A DNA stretch of 64,000 nucleotides, taken from Phyllobacterium brassicacearum. Its GTDB lineage: Bacteria; Pseudomonadota; Alphaproteobacteria; Rhizobiales; Rhizobiaceae. The notes under the pieces were generated by a model. The model was not told the origin of the DNA. It was given only the letters and a program-made list of their open reading frames with translations, and did not search any database. The stretch covers positions 248,001 to 312,000 of the forward strand of contig NZ_PGGO01000002.1 in assembly GCF_003010955.1 (NCBI RefSeq). The letters are read 5' to 3'. The position numbers and the translations under genes are program-made. Of the stretch, positions 15,298-25,311 are shown piece after piece (the first letter of the stretch is position 1; every line of letters begins with the position of its first letter).

Positions 15298-16359
15298 ATG
15301 AAAACTATTAATTTGTTGACCATATTCAACTGTCTTCTAGTCACGCCGGCGGTGGCAGGAGGCTTCGATATTCTGGGGCAGCCGAATGATGCACTCTTCG
15401 AGGCAGGGCGGTACGTCGAATTCGGGCTCGGCCTTGCCAGCCCGAACGTGGAAGGGCAGATCACAGCCGCCGGGCCCCCGTTTGCTTCGAGGGACACGGC
15501 GCCCACATTGCCATTCTACACTGGCGCCTTTAAGGCCGATTTCAACGAGGAATTCTCAGGAGCGGTCATCGTAGACAATCCTTATGGGCGCAAACTCGAG
15601 TATGACGGCGGGCCGCTGTCCGGCCTGTCGGGAAAAGTCGAGTCGATCGCGATCACAGGTTTGCTGCGCTACAAGTTCACGGATCGTTTCAGTGTCTACG
15701 GCGGCCCCAGACTGCAGCGCATGGGCGGCAACACGGATATCTCGGTTTTCGTGGGCGGCGTTCCCGCCGGTTTCGGCAACGTCACCTTTGACGACTCCTG
15801 GGCCGTGGGCTACGTGGTCGGTGCGGCCTTTGAAATCCCGGAGGCCCATGTCCGGGCCGCAGTCACATACAATTCCGCGATCGACTACGATTTCGACACC
15901 TCAGGCGCCTATGAAGGGACTACGCAGGTCGAGACTCCGCAATCGGTTAACATCGAACTCCAGGCCCCGATCAGTCACTCGACGCTGCTCTTCGCGACGG
16001 TTCGCTGGGCCGAATGGAGCGAACACACGATCAATCCGCCGGGCTATCCTTTGGGATCGCTCACCCACTTCAACGACACGACGACCTACATGCTCGGCGT
16101 GGCACAGATGTTTAGCGAGAAATGGTCGGGATTCACGTCCCTTACATACGAGCCCTCAACTGAGGTATCGGCTGAAGGGCCGCTCGACGCAACGGACGGT
16201 TTGTGGGGTCCCACACTTGGGGCAATCTACACGAAGGACCAGACGAAAATGACGGTCGCTGTTAGCTATTTTCAGTTCGGGGATGCTTCGGGTTCTTTCG
16301 GAGACTTTACGGACAACGATCTAATCAGTGCGGCCGTGAAAGTGGGGTATTCGTTTTGA
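15298..16359 (+). CDS. Outer-membrane aromatic/fatty-acid transporter, FadL family
   Basis: A 353-residue exported protein. The signal peptide MKTINLLTIFNCLLVTPAVAG is followed by alternating hydrophobic and polar strands. The N-terminal segment GGFDILGQPNDALFEAGRYV resembles the plug of FadL/TodX/Toluene_X proteins. The protein ends in an aromatic residue (VKVGYSF), the beta-barrel assembly signal. FadL proteins let hydrophobic compounds pass the outer membrane. It starts at ATG 15298 with GGAGGAGGAG upstream. As last gene of the operon it suggests a poorly water-soluble substrate for the pathway. Confidence 0.85.
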   Translation: MKTINLLTIFNCLLVTPAVAGGFDILGQPNDALFEAGRYVEFGLGLASPNVEGQITAAGPPFASRDTAPTLPFYTGAFKADFNEEFSGAVIVDNPYGRKLEYDGGPLSGLSGKVESIAITGLLRYKFTDRFSVYGGPRLQRMGGNTDISVFVGGVPAGFGNVTFDDSWAVGYVVGAAFEIPEAHVRAAVTYNSAIDYDFDTSGAYEGTTQVETPQSVNIELQAPISHSTLLFATVRWAEWSEHTINPPGYPLGSLTHFNDTTTYMLGVAQMFSEKWSGFTSLTYEPSTEVSAEGPLDATDGLWGPTLGAIYTKDQTKMTVAVSYFQFGDASGSFGDFTDNDLISAAVKVGYSF

Positions 16360-16645
16360 CCTGGTTGCCGGATACGCCGCAGTATCTCGAGAGGTTATCC
16401 ACCCGCGCACGTCCATTCAAAGAGCTCAGGGTCGCACTAGGATTCAGTATGCCTCGCGGCGATATTTGGCTGTGTGTGACGCTGCTGAGAAGATTGGGAA
16501 GCACTGAGCCAAAGCATTTATCTATTAATACACGCGGTACCCTGACCGCCCGCCGCAGCGGTATCCGCCTTCTTTGTTGCGGCAACGAACGCATGCCTTG
16601 CTGATTTGCGCTAATAGGCAACCGTGCGATTATTTCCAACTACGT

Positions 16646-17008
16646 TCAACGTTGCCTGGCTTTGCGGGCAGCATAGCGTCGATCGCGTTCCGCCTTCCTT
16701 TCGGCTTCATCGGTAAGAACGCGTGCGATGCGATTTCTTGCGTCAGCTTCGCGTGCGTCGGCCTCCGCTGAGGCGGCACAAGCTATGGCATCGGCCTCTG
16801 CGATCTGAAGCGCGAAGTCTTCCTGCAATGATCGTTCCCGATCTGCTCGTCTTGCTTCACGTGCCGCGGCAATTGCTTCCCGTTCGGCGCGTTTGGCAAC
16901 CATATCGGGGTCACTCGGTTTTGGTGCGGCCTCGAACTTTTTGAGAAGCTGTTCTTTCGCCTGTGCTGCGGCTGCACGGCGTTCACTCAATTCTTTGAGG
17001 TTTTTCAA
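16646..17008 (-). CDS. DUF6481 family protein
   Basis: About 120 residues, highly charged and almost wholly helical (KELSERRAAAAQAKEQLLKKF at the front, a long EREAIAAAREARRADRER coiled segment). It matches the small alphaproteobacterial family often found directly downstream of a cold-shock gene, as here. The start appears to be TTG at 17008, since no ATG is in frame near the N-terminus and AGGA lies about ten bases upstream. The function is unknown. Gene order suggests cotranscription with cspA. Confidence 0.8.
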   Translation of the reverse strand: MKNLKELSERRAAAAQAKEQLLKKFEAAPKPSDPDMVAKRAEREAIAAAREARRADRERSLQEDFALQIAEADAIACAASAEADAREADARNRIARVLTDEAERKAERDRRYAARKARQR

Positions 17009-17147
17009 TCGAAGTTCGTCCTATGGGTGTTGCAACGGTTCGCTTTTGAACCGACTGCCGAAAAAAAGGCCAGGCACGAGCCCAGCCTCTGTTTAATGCA
17101 TTATCGCAATGATGCCATCACTGTGGCCATTGCAAGGCCACCGTCGA

Positions 17148-17357
17148 CTACGCAGCGCTCAATTGATCCGCTGACATCTTACCCGACTTTTTGTCGCGAA
17201 CCAGCTCATAGTTGATTTTCTGACCTTCAACGATTTCGCGCATACCTGCACGTTCCACGGCAGAGATATGAACGAACGCATCGGTGCCCCCGTCATCAGG
17301 CTGGATAAAACCAAAGCCCTTTGTGGAATTGAACCATTTAACTGTACCCGTGGCCAT
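17148..17357 (-). CDS. cspA: Cold-shock protein, CspA family
   Basis: A 69-residue single-domain OB-fold RNA/DNA-binding protein. RNP1 is KGFGFI, RNP2 is DAFVHI, and the start MATGTVKWFNSTKG is standard for the family. Two consecutive ATG codons (17360 and 17357) follow a GGAGG box; the second is better spaced and gives the usual N-terminus. Such proteins melt mRNA structure in cold or stationary phase. About 185 bases of AT-richer DNA upstream separate it from groEL and could hold a long 5' leader, as in other csp genes. Confidence 0.95.
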   Translation of the reverse strand: MATGTVKWFNSTKGFGFIQPDDGGTDAFVHISAVERAGMREIVEGQKINYELVRDKKSGKMSADQLSAA

Positions 17358-17543
17358 CATGAGCCTCCATGTAACAACAACAATTGAGCATCGTGCGGGT
17401 GCACAATGACCACTTCTATCGAGTTTTGAAGGAGAAGCGCTGACGCGTCTACACGCGAAAGACAAAGTTCAACGATCCAAAATTCAATGCCTTAGTGATA
17501 TAGCTCTATGCCTGACCAATCAACTCGATTAATGCAACAAACC

Positions 17544-19160
<1,617 letters not shown>

Positions 19161-19217
19161 TCATTCTTAACATGGGGAAAAGTGCAGATCGCCCACCCTG
19201 GGCGCTGTTCCTACAGG

Positions 19218-19511
19218 TTACTTCGTCTCGACGATGCCCATAATATCGGTCTCCTTCATGATCAGGAGATCCTCGCCGTCAATCTTGACTTCAGCACCGG
19301 TCCATTTGCCGAAGAGGACAGTCTCACCGGCTTTGACGTCGAGCGAGATCAGTTTGCCGCTTTCGTCGCGGGAACCCGGGCCGGCAGCAACGACTGTGCC
19401 TTCCTGCGGTTTTTCCTTGGCGTTGTCGGGAATGATGATCCCGCCCTTGGACTTTATATCGCCTTCAGCGCGCCGAATGACGACGCGGTCGTGAAGTGGC
19501 CGGAATTTCAT
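19218..19511 (-). CDS. groES: Co-chaperonin GroES (10-kDa subunit)
   Basis: A 97-residue co-chaperonin that caps GroEL. The start [14 protein letters not shown], the mobile loop region ([19 protein letters not shown]) and [19 protein letters not shown] are typical. ATG 19511 follows an AAAGAG box; longer upstream frames are not supported. It is the first gene of the groES-groEL operon, with a CIRCE element about 57 bases upstream. Confidence 0.96.
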   Translation of the reverse strand: MKFRPLHDRVVIRRAEGDIKSKGGIIIPDNAKEKPQEGTVVAAGPGSRDESGKLISLDVKAGETVLFGKWTGAEVKIDGEDLLIMKETDIMGIVETK

Positions 19512-19567
19512 GAGGGAACTCTTTCTGTGGCCAGCCCAATGTGGTCCACGCGCCTTTTGTACACTCA

Positions 19568-19594
19568 TTGGCACTCGAATGATAGGAGTGCCAG
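19568..19594 (-). promoter_or_regulatory. CIRCE element (HrcA operator) upstream of groES
   Basis: The inverted repeat TTGGCACTC, nine bases, GAGTGCCAG matches the CIRCE consensus (TTAGCACTC-N9-GAGTGCTAA) in layout and in most bases. It lies directly upstream of groES on the correct side. HrcA binding here would repress groESL until heat shock. Confidence 0.88.
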
Positions 19595-19779
19595 CGAGCG
19601 TATCAAAGTGCCCGGATTAGCGGTGAAATCCAAGAACACATGAACCATGCTAATTCAGCGAGATCAATTATTTAGACAGCTGCACCCCAATGTCTGCCTT
19701 GCCATTTTCGGACCGAACCATGCACCTGTATTATTACGCTCTATGCTTGGTCGAGCAGAGACCGTGTCATACAAAAGCT

Positions 19780-19990
19780 TCAACGCATTTTGCACGTCGG
19801 GTAGACGATACCGCGTTTAGCGTGACCGGCACCTTTGTAGATATCGGCTTCCCTTGCGGCATCGACAAATGCTGTTCGGGCGAGGTCTCCGGCTACATTC
19901 CCTTCAAGTGCTTCCAGGCAGGCTTGTCGAGCGAGTCCGTGAAGTCGTCCACGTTTGCCTGGCCATTCGCTCAGCAGGAATGCAACTGCC
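19780..19990 (-). pseudogene. DUF982 family gene, 5' end lost
   Basis: The conserved C-terminal part of a DUF982 protein is intact: [45 protein letters not shown]. The N-terminal strands that normally precede it are missing. In their place the DNA runs into an oppositely oriented formate-dehydrogenase fragment, with the join near 19980-19990. A longer frame up to 20061 exists, but its first 20 residues are antisense to that fragment, so the gene is probably dead. Confidence 0.65.
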
Positions 19991-20118
19991 CGACGCTGAG
20001 ATCGTAATCTCACAGCCATTCTGGCCAGCATATTTGACTGCAGAGCGCATCGCCAAGGCACCGAAGCTCAAACTGGCGCTGACGGCGGGAATAGGATCGG
20101 ATCACGTCGATCTTCAGT
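19980..20118 (+). pseudogene. Fragment of NAD-dependent formate dehydrogenase
   Basis: About 46 residues match the classical NAD-formate dehydrogenase closely: [20 protein letters not shown] and [18 protein letters not shown]. This corresponds to roughly residues 100-145 of a 400-residue enzyme. Sequence on both sides is unrelated, so only an internal piece survives. It abuts the truncated DUF982 gene. Confidence 0.75.
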
Positions 20119-20182
20119 CTTGGAGCGGCAAGCCTCCTCGACCCTTCCGCGGTGGAAACGGCGGTCGCGGGACACGTAGCAG

Positions 20183-20457
20183 TCATGTCAGCACTGGGGG
20201 GGGAAGAACACGGTGGAGAGTTCCAAAGACAGCGATCCCTAGCCCACCTTTTTTCTTCTTCGCCTCATGACGTGCCACGACCTCCTTGAGGTGGGTAACA
20301 ACACGCCGGTTGTGGTCCGCAGTTTTGAGCGAAATGTCTTCCTTTTCGCCAGACCGCGATGTTCGATGGGCCTTGTCGTAGCCACCTTCAAGTACAGCAG
20401 CGATGGCTTCGTAATCGACGATGACCTGCTCGAGGCGGTCACATTATGGCCTGTCAT
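20183..20457 (-). pseudogene. Uncharacterised gene with an apparent early frameshift
   Basis: An ATG at 20457 overlaps the stop of the preceding gene (ATGA), as expected for the next operon gene, but its frame soon becomes low-complexity. Another frame, with no start codon of its own, looks protein-like from about 20440 (RLEQVIVDYEAIAAVLEGGY, then [17 protein letters not shown]) and stops at 20183. A one-base change near 20440 would join the two. It is either a pseudogene or a sequencing error. No family is recognised. Confidence 0.4.
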
Positions 20458-20702
20458 CGGTATTTCTTCATCAATTTTCCCAGTTCTGTTTCCACCGATA
20501 GCAGCACTTTCGCATTCAAGGCCAGCTGCATATCGTCGGCGACTGCGATCATGGCGGCAATAATCTCATCCTTTTGCCATCCGGCCGCCGAAGCTTCTCC
20601 GATCGCACTGACAACAGTGTCTTCGACAGCCCTCTGACATTCAAGGAACCGGTCGGGGTGGTTTCGCGGTCTACGAGGTCTAGCGATTGATGGGCGGTTC
20701 AT
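20454..20702 (-). CDS. Uncharacterised small protein (paralogue of the gene at 33518)
   Basis: 82 residues, predicted helical. RNHPDRFLECQRAVED, AGWQKDEIIAAMIAVADD and LSVETELGKLMKK are shared with the protein at 33518-33760 in this window, so the two are paralogues. The start overlaps the previous gene's stop by four bases. No known function. Its fixed place in a coupled set suggests it works with the neighbouring small proteins. Confidence 0.72.
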   Translation of the reverse strand: MNRPSIARPRRPRNHPDRFLECQRAVEDTVVSAIGEASAAGWQKDEIIAAMIAVADDMQLALNAKVLLSVETELGKLMKKYR

Positions 20703-21238
20703 TGAACTGATGTGATCCCCATCTCTTTCAAGAACAACTGCGCAATATGAACAAACAGCTCGTCGTCATTTTCCCGGTAGGCAAATTCGCCGCACCTGGA
20801 AATCTCTCTCAACAGCGGAGTCATACGTGCCGTGCTGGCAGTTAAATGTGCTTGTTCCACGGATAAATCATAATCAACGCCGGCATGCCTATGCAGGTAC
20901 GTTGTCAGCAGTTTTTCGCTGCGTTCGTCACTACCGGTCATCGCAGAAAACACGCCCCACATGAACATTGCCTCGCCTGCCTTCATAAACGGGGCGGTTG
21001 CAATGCCGGGGCAAAGGCTCGTCAATTTAAGAAATTGGCGTTCGACGATTCCGCACGCTTGATGATATTCCGTCGAGTCGTCAAATTCGTCTGATTTCTT
21101 CATCGCAAATGCATGGGGCATGGCTCGCGCCTCTTCTTGTTGCTTTGCCATTTGTTCCAATTTTGTTCCCATTTGCAGAAGAGTCAAGGTTGTAAGGAAT
21201 CGGTCGTACTCCGACCCATCGAATGAGATGTGCTTCAC
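20699..21238 (-). CDS. Uncharacterised protein of the duplicated small-gene set
   Basis: About 179 residues from a GTG at 21238 with AAGG upstream. The frame stays open to 21352, but the extra N-terminus overlaps the preceding gene and looks unlike protein. KHISFDGSEYDRFLTTLTLLQMG begins a helical protein with a coiled stretch (TKLEQMAKQQEEARA) and CGIVERQFLKLTSLCPGIA. Its stop overlaps the next start (ATGA). No family is recognised, and the second copy of the set in this window lacks it. Confidence 0.6.
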   Translation of the reverse strand: MKHISFDGSEYDRFLTTLTLLQMGTKLEQMAKQQEEARAMPHAFAMKKSDEFDDSTEYHQACGIVERQFLKLTSLCPGIATAPFMKAGEAMFMWGVFSAMTGSDERSEKLLTTYLHRHAGVDYDLSVEQAHLTASTARMTPLLREISRCGEFAYRENDDELFVHIAQLFLKEMGITSVQ

Positions 21239-21302
21239 TGCGGGCCTTGGCAAAATCAAACCACTCGCGATGGGACTCGTTTGCGGTAGTAGGGCACAAA
21301 CA

Positions 21303-21647
21303 TCACAATCCGTCCCCTCTGTAAGGAACATCGTTAGAGGCTCGAACACCAATATCCCCGTTGTAAATTATGATGCCACTTTCGAAGCTGGACATCATAT
21401 AGATCTCGCCATAGTCCACATGCTGCCCGTGAATTGCCTTGTACGGGTATTCATCGTCGGAAACAGAATGTTTAATTATGATGTCGGTAAAGCTGCGTTC
21501 GTCGTTCGGATCTAGGGAAAACTCGATGGCATATGATCCTGGCTCTTCTGTTTCCCCGGTCAGTCCCTGCTGAACCCCGTATTCGTCATCAGGGGTGAAG
21601 TAGATCAAATTGAAGTTTTTCCCGCGAAACCTAACAGACCATGTCAT
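21303..21647 (-). CDS. Uncharacterised protein (paralogue of the gene at 33177)
   Basis: 114 residues, beta-rich and acidic. It shares with the protein at 33177-33521 the start MTW-VRFRGK, the GS-AI-F segment, FTDI-IK, a G-H---GE--MMSS block and the end ND--Y-GDG. ATG 21647 has a strong AGGGAGGAAG box and heads a set of three or four coupled genes. There is no signal peptide or membrane helix. The function is unknown. Confidence 0.72.
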   Translation of the reverse strand: MTWSVRFRGKNFNLIYFTPDDEYGVQQGLTGETEEPGSYAIEFSLDPNDERSFTDIIIKHSVSDDEYPYKAIHGQHVDYGEIYMMSSFESGIIIYNGDIGVRASNDVPYRGDGL

Positions 21648-21832
21648 GGCTTCCTCCCTCTGTCGTTACGGTTGTAGCGGTTCTCCCTCCGCCTTGCTCT
21701 TCCGATATGATCAGGGCGTCATCCGGCAATAGTCGCTGTCGCCAATACGCGGCCACAGAGCGTAATCCTACAATGGCGTAATGCGCACAACGCGGGCGTC
21801 AGACAGTCCGCCATTGCACCCAGCTTGCCCTG

Positions 21833-22006
21833 TTATTGGGTGCGGTTGCTCAGTATCCAGCAGGCAACGGCGACCGCACCAACGATGAGAACTGTAGTGG
21901 CACCAGCACCGTTGGCGAGTGCGCCTAGCGCTACAAGCCCACAGATGATAGCCAAACTGGAATAGAAGCTCTGCGGGTCCTTCTCATGCGGGTCGAAAGG
22001 CTGCAT
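21833..22006 (-). CDS. Small two-helix membrane protein (57 residues)
   Basis: ATG 22006 with GGGGAA upstream encodes 57 residues: a polar start (MQPFDPHEKDPQSFYSS), two hydrophobic helices (LAIICGLVALGALA and ATTVLIVGAVAVACWIL) and a short polar tail. This is the layout of many small inner-membrane proteins. No family is recognised. Confidence 0.55.
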   Translation of the reverse strand: MQPFDPHEKDPQSFYSSLAIICGLVALGALANGAGATTVLIVGAVAVACWILSNRTQ

Positions 22007-22163
22007 ATGATGTTCCCCGCGTTTGCGCGAGTTTATCGGGGGGAATACACCCTATCAACAAAATATTGCGTATTGATCCCCCTCGCACGAGCGCCCGAGT
22101 GCATCGATAGGTGATGTCAGGTTAACTCTTCGAGGCAGAGGAAATCCTTTTGGCTGGCAGATT

Positions 22164-22630
22164 TCAGACTAATGCAGCTGTCACCGCCTTCCACTGTACT
22201 TGGGCGTTGAGGCGATGGAGGTGGATTTGAAAGGCGGAACATTTGGAGCGAGACGGGACGAAGGGGTTGCGGATAGTCGAGAAGATCGAAACGAACCGTT
22301 GAAGACCCCCTGGGACCGGAAGCCCTGCATCGCCCGCTCCCGTCTTCGAGGTGGCAGATGCGAATTCTCCGCCCGGTTATTAAGTCCCTTGTGAGACCGA
22401 TGTTTGATGCTGGGCATGATCTGACGCCTGGCCGCGGCATAGGAGCCGAGCTTGTCGGTGATCAGACGCTTCGGTGCGAGGCCCTGCTTCTTGAGCAGCC
22501 TTGTCAGTAATCGCCTCGCTGCCTTTGTGTTGCGCCAGGTCTGCATGATTTCATCGAGTACATAGCCTTCCTGATCAACAGCACGCCACAGCCAGTATTT
22601 CCTGCCGGAGATGGTGATGACAAGTCGAGT
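22164..22630 (-). pseudogene. IS6-family transposase remnant
   Basis: The catalytic core of an IS6/IS26-type DDE transposase is visible: ITISGRKYWLWRAVDQEGYV (first Asp), LITDKLGSYAAA (second Asp) and NNRAENSHLPPRRRERAMQG (Glu). The N-terminal helix-turn-helix is missing, and a one-base shift near 22315 separates the core from the family C-terminus (GGLQRFVSIFSTIRN in another frame, stop at 22164). It is therefore inactive. Its 5' side abuts the 3' end of a group II intron remnant. Confidence 0.78.
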
Positions 22631-23208
22631 GGCCCGGGGGAATTTCACCCCCAGGCTCTCTCAGATCCGGACGTGAGCGTCTCCACTCATCCGGCTCCTA
22701 CCGTCCAGCCGTTGCCGATACAGCAATCGCCAATGTGCAAACAGCGCTGGCTCCCGACGCCTTACGTCCTGGACCCAGTACCGCGCACGCCGACGATGGC
22801 GTCTCAGGCGGCGATATTTCGACATGGCCCAGCGTGCCAGGCGCAGATCGAGATGCATCAATGCTCGGGAAAGTGCCGATTGTGGTAACGACCATAGTAG
22901 TTCATCCAACCACGAAGGATCGGATTGAAGATCTTGGCCAGATCATTGATGCGCTTGTCGATACGGCGGTCAAGCTGCCAGTCCCGCATTGTCTGACGGA
23001 TGGCTTTCGTGGCTCGGTTGCTGATACCCGGACTGAAATTGACGAAGGTCTTGCCCCATCGGTTCATTGCCAGTCTCGGCCGAAAGGTGTAGCCGAGAAA
23101 GTCGAACTTCTGGTTGGGGCAATGCCCCCGCCGCCGAACGTTATCCTTGCAATACACGATCTGTGTCTTGTCTGGATGTAACGTCAGTCCACATTCGGCA
23201 AATCGCAG
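22631..23208 (-). mobile_element. 3' remnant of a bacterial group II intron (maturase end, domains V and VI)
   Basis: Minus-strand 22697-22661 folds as a group II domain V: the catalytic AGC near the 5' side, a GAGA tetraloop, and the pairing strand with the ACG bulge. It is followed by a domain VI-like hairpin (GGGGG/CCCCC, 22636-22652). Upstream lies the end of the intron-encoded protein. The 5' part of the intron is missing, cut at the left end of an IS5-family element at 23209. The 3' end meets the IS6 transposase core, consistent with insertion of the intron into that transposase gene. Confidence 0.72.
22661..23205 (-). pseudogene. Group II intron maturase/reverse transcriptase, 3' part, frameshifted
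   Basis: The frame runs in from the cut edge as LTLHPDKTQIVYCKD, then FDFLGYTFRPRLAMNRWGK and ILRGWMNYYGRYH, which is the end of the reverse transcriptase and the maturase (GIIM) domain. A frameshift near 22870-22900 moves the reading to MHLDLRLARWAMSKYRRLRRH, the DNA-binding end. All of the palm and fingers, including the YADD site, are missing. The protein is non-functional. Confidence 0.78.
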
Positions 23209-24316
23209 CGTTGGTGCGTGGATCCTTTGTCAACGGTTTGGCGCTAGGCAGACGGGATCGCAATCAGCTTGATCCGTGCCATGCCCTACAAACATAATTC
23301 TATTCGCCGTCACCGCATCGGGAAGATGAAATTCAGGGTGACGAATTGGCCCGATTACGAGGCAGGTCTGCGCCGGCGTGGTAGCTTGACATTATGGGTA
23401 ACGCCGGAGGCACTGGTCGGGTGGCGGGCTCCCCGACGCAAGACCCGAGGCGGCCAAGCCCGGTATTCCGATCTCGCCATCGAAACGGCGCTGACGCTGG
23501 GTTGCGTCTTCGGAATGCGGCTGCGCCAGACCGAGGGATTGCTCCACTCGCTGCTGGATCTCATGGGGCTTGATGTGCCCGTCCCCGATCATACGACGCT
23601 GAGCCGGTCGCAGACGTGGGAGCTGCCAGCCACACGAAACCGGCCTCTGCCGGACGGCCCGCTGCATGTGCTTGTCGATAGCACGGGATTGAAAGTCTAC
23701 GGCGCCGGGCAATGGCTGGAGGAGAAACATGGCGCGCCAGATCACGTCGCAACTGGCGCAAGCTCCACCTGGCGCTGGATGCCGAGAATGGCGAAATCAT
23801 TGCTCATAGTCTGACAGACCAGAACACCGATGATCCTTCACAGATAGAGCCGTTGCTCAGCCAGATCGACGGTAAGATTGATCGCTTCACGGCTGATGGA
23901 GCCTACGATGGCAAGCCGACCTATCAGACGATCCTGCGGCATAGCAGCAACGCGATCGTCGTCATTCCACCCCGTTCGACGGCAGTGGAAAGCGGTGATA
24001 CTGGGCCACCCGGTCAACGGGACGGCCACATCGCGGTGATTGCAGAACAAGGCCGATTGAAATGGCAGGCGGCCACCGGTTATGGCAAGCGCGCTCTGAT
24101 CGAAACCGCCATCGGGCGATACAAGGCGCTGATCGGATCGCGCTTGCGGGCTCGTTCGTTCGCAGCACAGCAGACCGAGGTGGCCATCGGTTGCATCGTT
24201 CTCAATCGTATGCTGGCGTGCGGACACCCGGAGTCTGTCCGGAATCAAGTCAGGCCGGCATGACCGACTACATCATAAGATCGAAATGCGTTCGATTCCA
24301 TATCCGCGCACCAACG
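23209..24316 (+). mobile_element. IS5-family insertion sequence with 15-bp terminal inverted repeats
   Basis: The ends are CGTTGGTGCGTGGAT (23209-23223) and ATCCGCGCACCAACG (24302-24316), inverted with one mismatch. The 1108-bp length fits IS5-family (IS903-like) elements. It contains one transposase gene split by a frameshift. I could not see a target duplication with confidence. Its left end truncates the group II intron remnant. Confidence 0.75.
23281..24263 (+). pseudogene. IS5-family transposase, frameshifted
   Basis: MPYKHNSIRRHRIGKMKFRV and LTLWVTPEALVGWRAPRRK begin a typical IS5/IS903-type transposase. The DDE residues lie in LVDSTGLKVYGAGQW, FTADGAYDGKPTY and GKRALIETAIGRYKAL. The reading moves to another frame near 23731-23736 within a GCGCGC run, where two extra bases explain the break. 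The second part (23712-24263) completes the family sequence. Without frame restoration it should be inactive, although such elements sometimes use frameshifting. Confidence 0.85.
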
Positions 24317-24436
24317 TCCGTTTATGCGACAATACCTAATAGAAAATTAGCCGCACTATAGGGTCGTGATTGGGGGCAATCCGCGCGCCGAATAACACTC
24401 CGCTAGGCGCCGCCAAGGACTGACACCCAAACAAGC

Positions 24437-25300
24437 TCAACCTTTAACCGCACCAGCGGTCAGGCCCGCAACGATCTTGCGCTGAAAGATCAGAACGAGG
24501 ATTAGCAGCGGCAACGTGACGGTAACCGACGCGGCCATAATCTGCCCAAACGGATACTCATAGCGACTGCTGCCTGTCAACAAGCCTATGGCAACCGGGA
24601 CCGTGCGGTTTTCATCGGTGAGAATGAATGTCAGCGCAAACAGGAATTCATTCCATGCCAGAATGAAGGCGAGCAGCCCGGTGCTTGCAATGGCCGGACC
24701 CATCAGAGGCAAAAGGACATGAGTCAGTATCCTAATTCTGGAACACCCGTCAATGAGTGCCGCCTCTTCAAGTTCGGTTGGCAGGTCGCGGATGAAGCTC
24801 GTCAAGACCCACGTCGTGAACGGCAGTATCAGAAGCAGGTATGAGAAGATCAGGGCCGCTGGGCGATTGTAGAAATCAAGCCAGCCGATCACCTCGAACA
24901 TGCCGGAGAGAACGACCACCTGCGGAAATACCGAAATCATCAGGACGCAAATGAGGATGATGCGGCTGACCGGAAAATGCAGACGGCCTAACGCATAGGC
25001 CGCAAGCAGGCTTATGATTAAGGAAATCAGGCTGCTTGAAAATGCGACGATTGCGGAATTGACGATCGCTCCCATGAAAATGGGATTGTTGAACAGGCTG
25101 ATGTAATTGCTGAAATCGAGCGAAGGCAACAGACTGAAGCTGTAGAGGCTCGCGCGGCTCTTGGTTGAAGAAATGATCGCCCAATAATAGGGAAAAAGCA
25201 TATAAGCGAGGACGATGGCCACGCCCGCATACAGGCCAAAGCGCTTCACGGCCCTCAATCTGCGGTACGCTTGGTTTGAATAGCGTTTTGGCCCTGTCAT
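24437..25300 (-). CDS. Carbohydrate ABC transporter permease (MalG type)
   Basis: A 287-residue inner-membrane protein with six hydrophobic helices. The EAA loop is EEAALIDGCSRIRILTHVLLP, which contacts the ATPase. It is the last gene of a six-gene operon (glycosidase, kinase, binding protein, ATPase, two permeases). It forms the channel with the MalF-type permease 11 bases upstream. The start is ATG 25300. Confidence 0.92.
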   Translation of the reverse strand: MTGPKRYSNQAYRRLRAVKRFGLYAGVAIVLAYMLFPYYWAIISSTKSRASLYSFSLLPSLDFSNYISLFNNPIFMGAIVNSAIVAFSSSLISLIISLLAAYALGRLHFPVSRIILICVLMISVFPQVVVLSGMFEVIGWLDFYNRPAALIFSYLLLILPFTTWVLTSFIRDLPTELEEAALIDGCSRIRILTHVLLPLMGPAIASTGLLAFILAWNEFLFALTFILTDENRTVPVAIGLLTGSSRYEYPFGQIMAASVTVTLPLLILVLIFQRKIVAGLTAGAVKG

Positions 25301-25311
25301 CGTGCAGGCTC

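Noticed and set aside
20267-20563. 98-codon plus-strand frame over the small-gene set
   Set aside because: It runs antisense to two coupled minus-strand genes, one of which has a paralogue elsewhere in the window.
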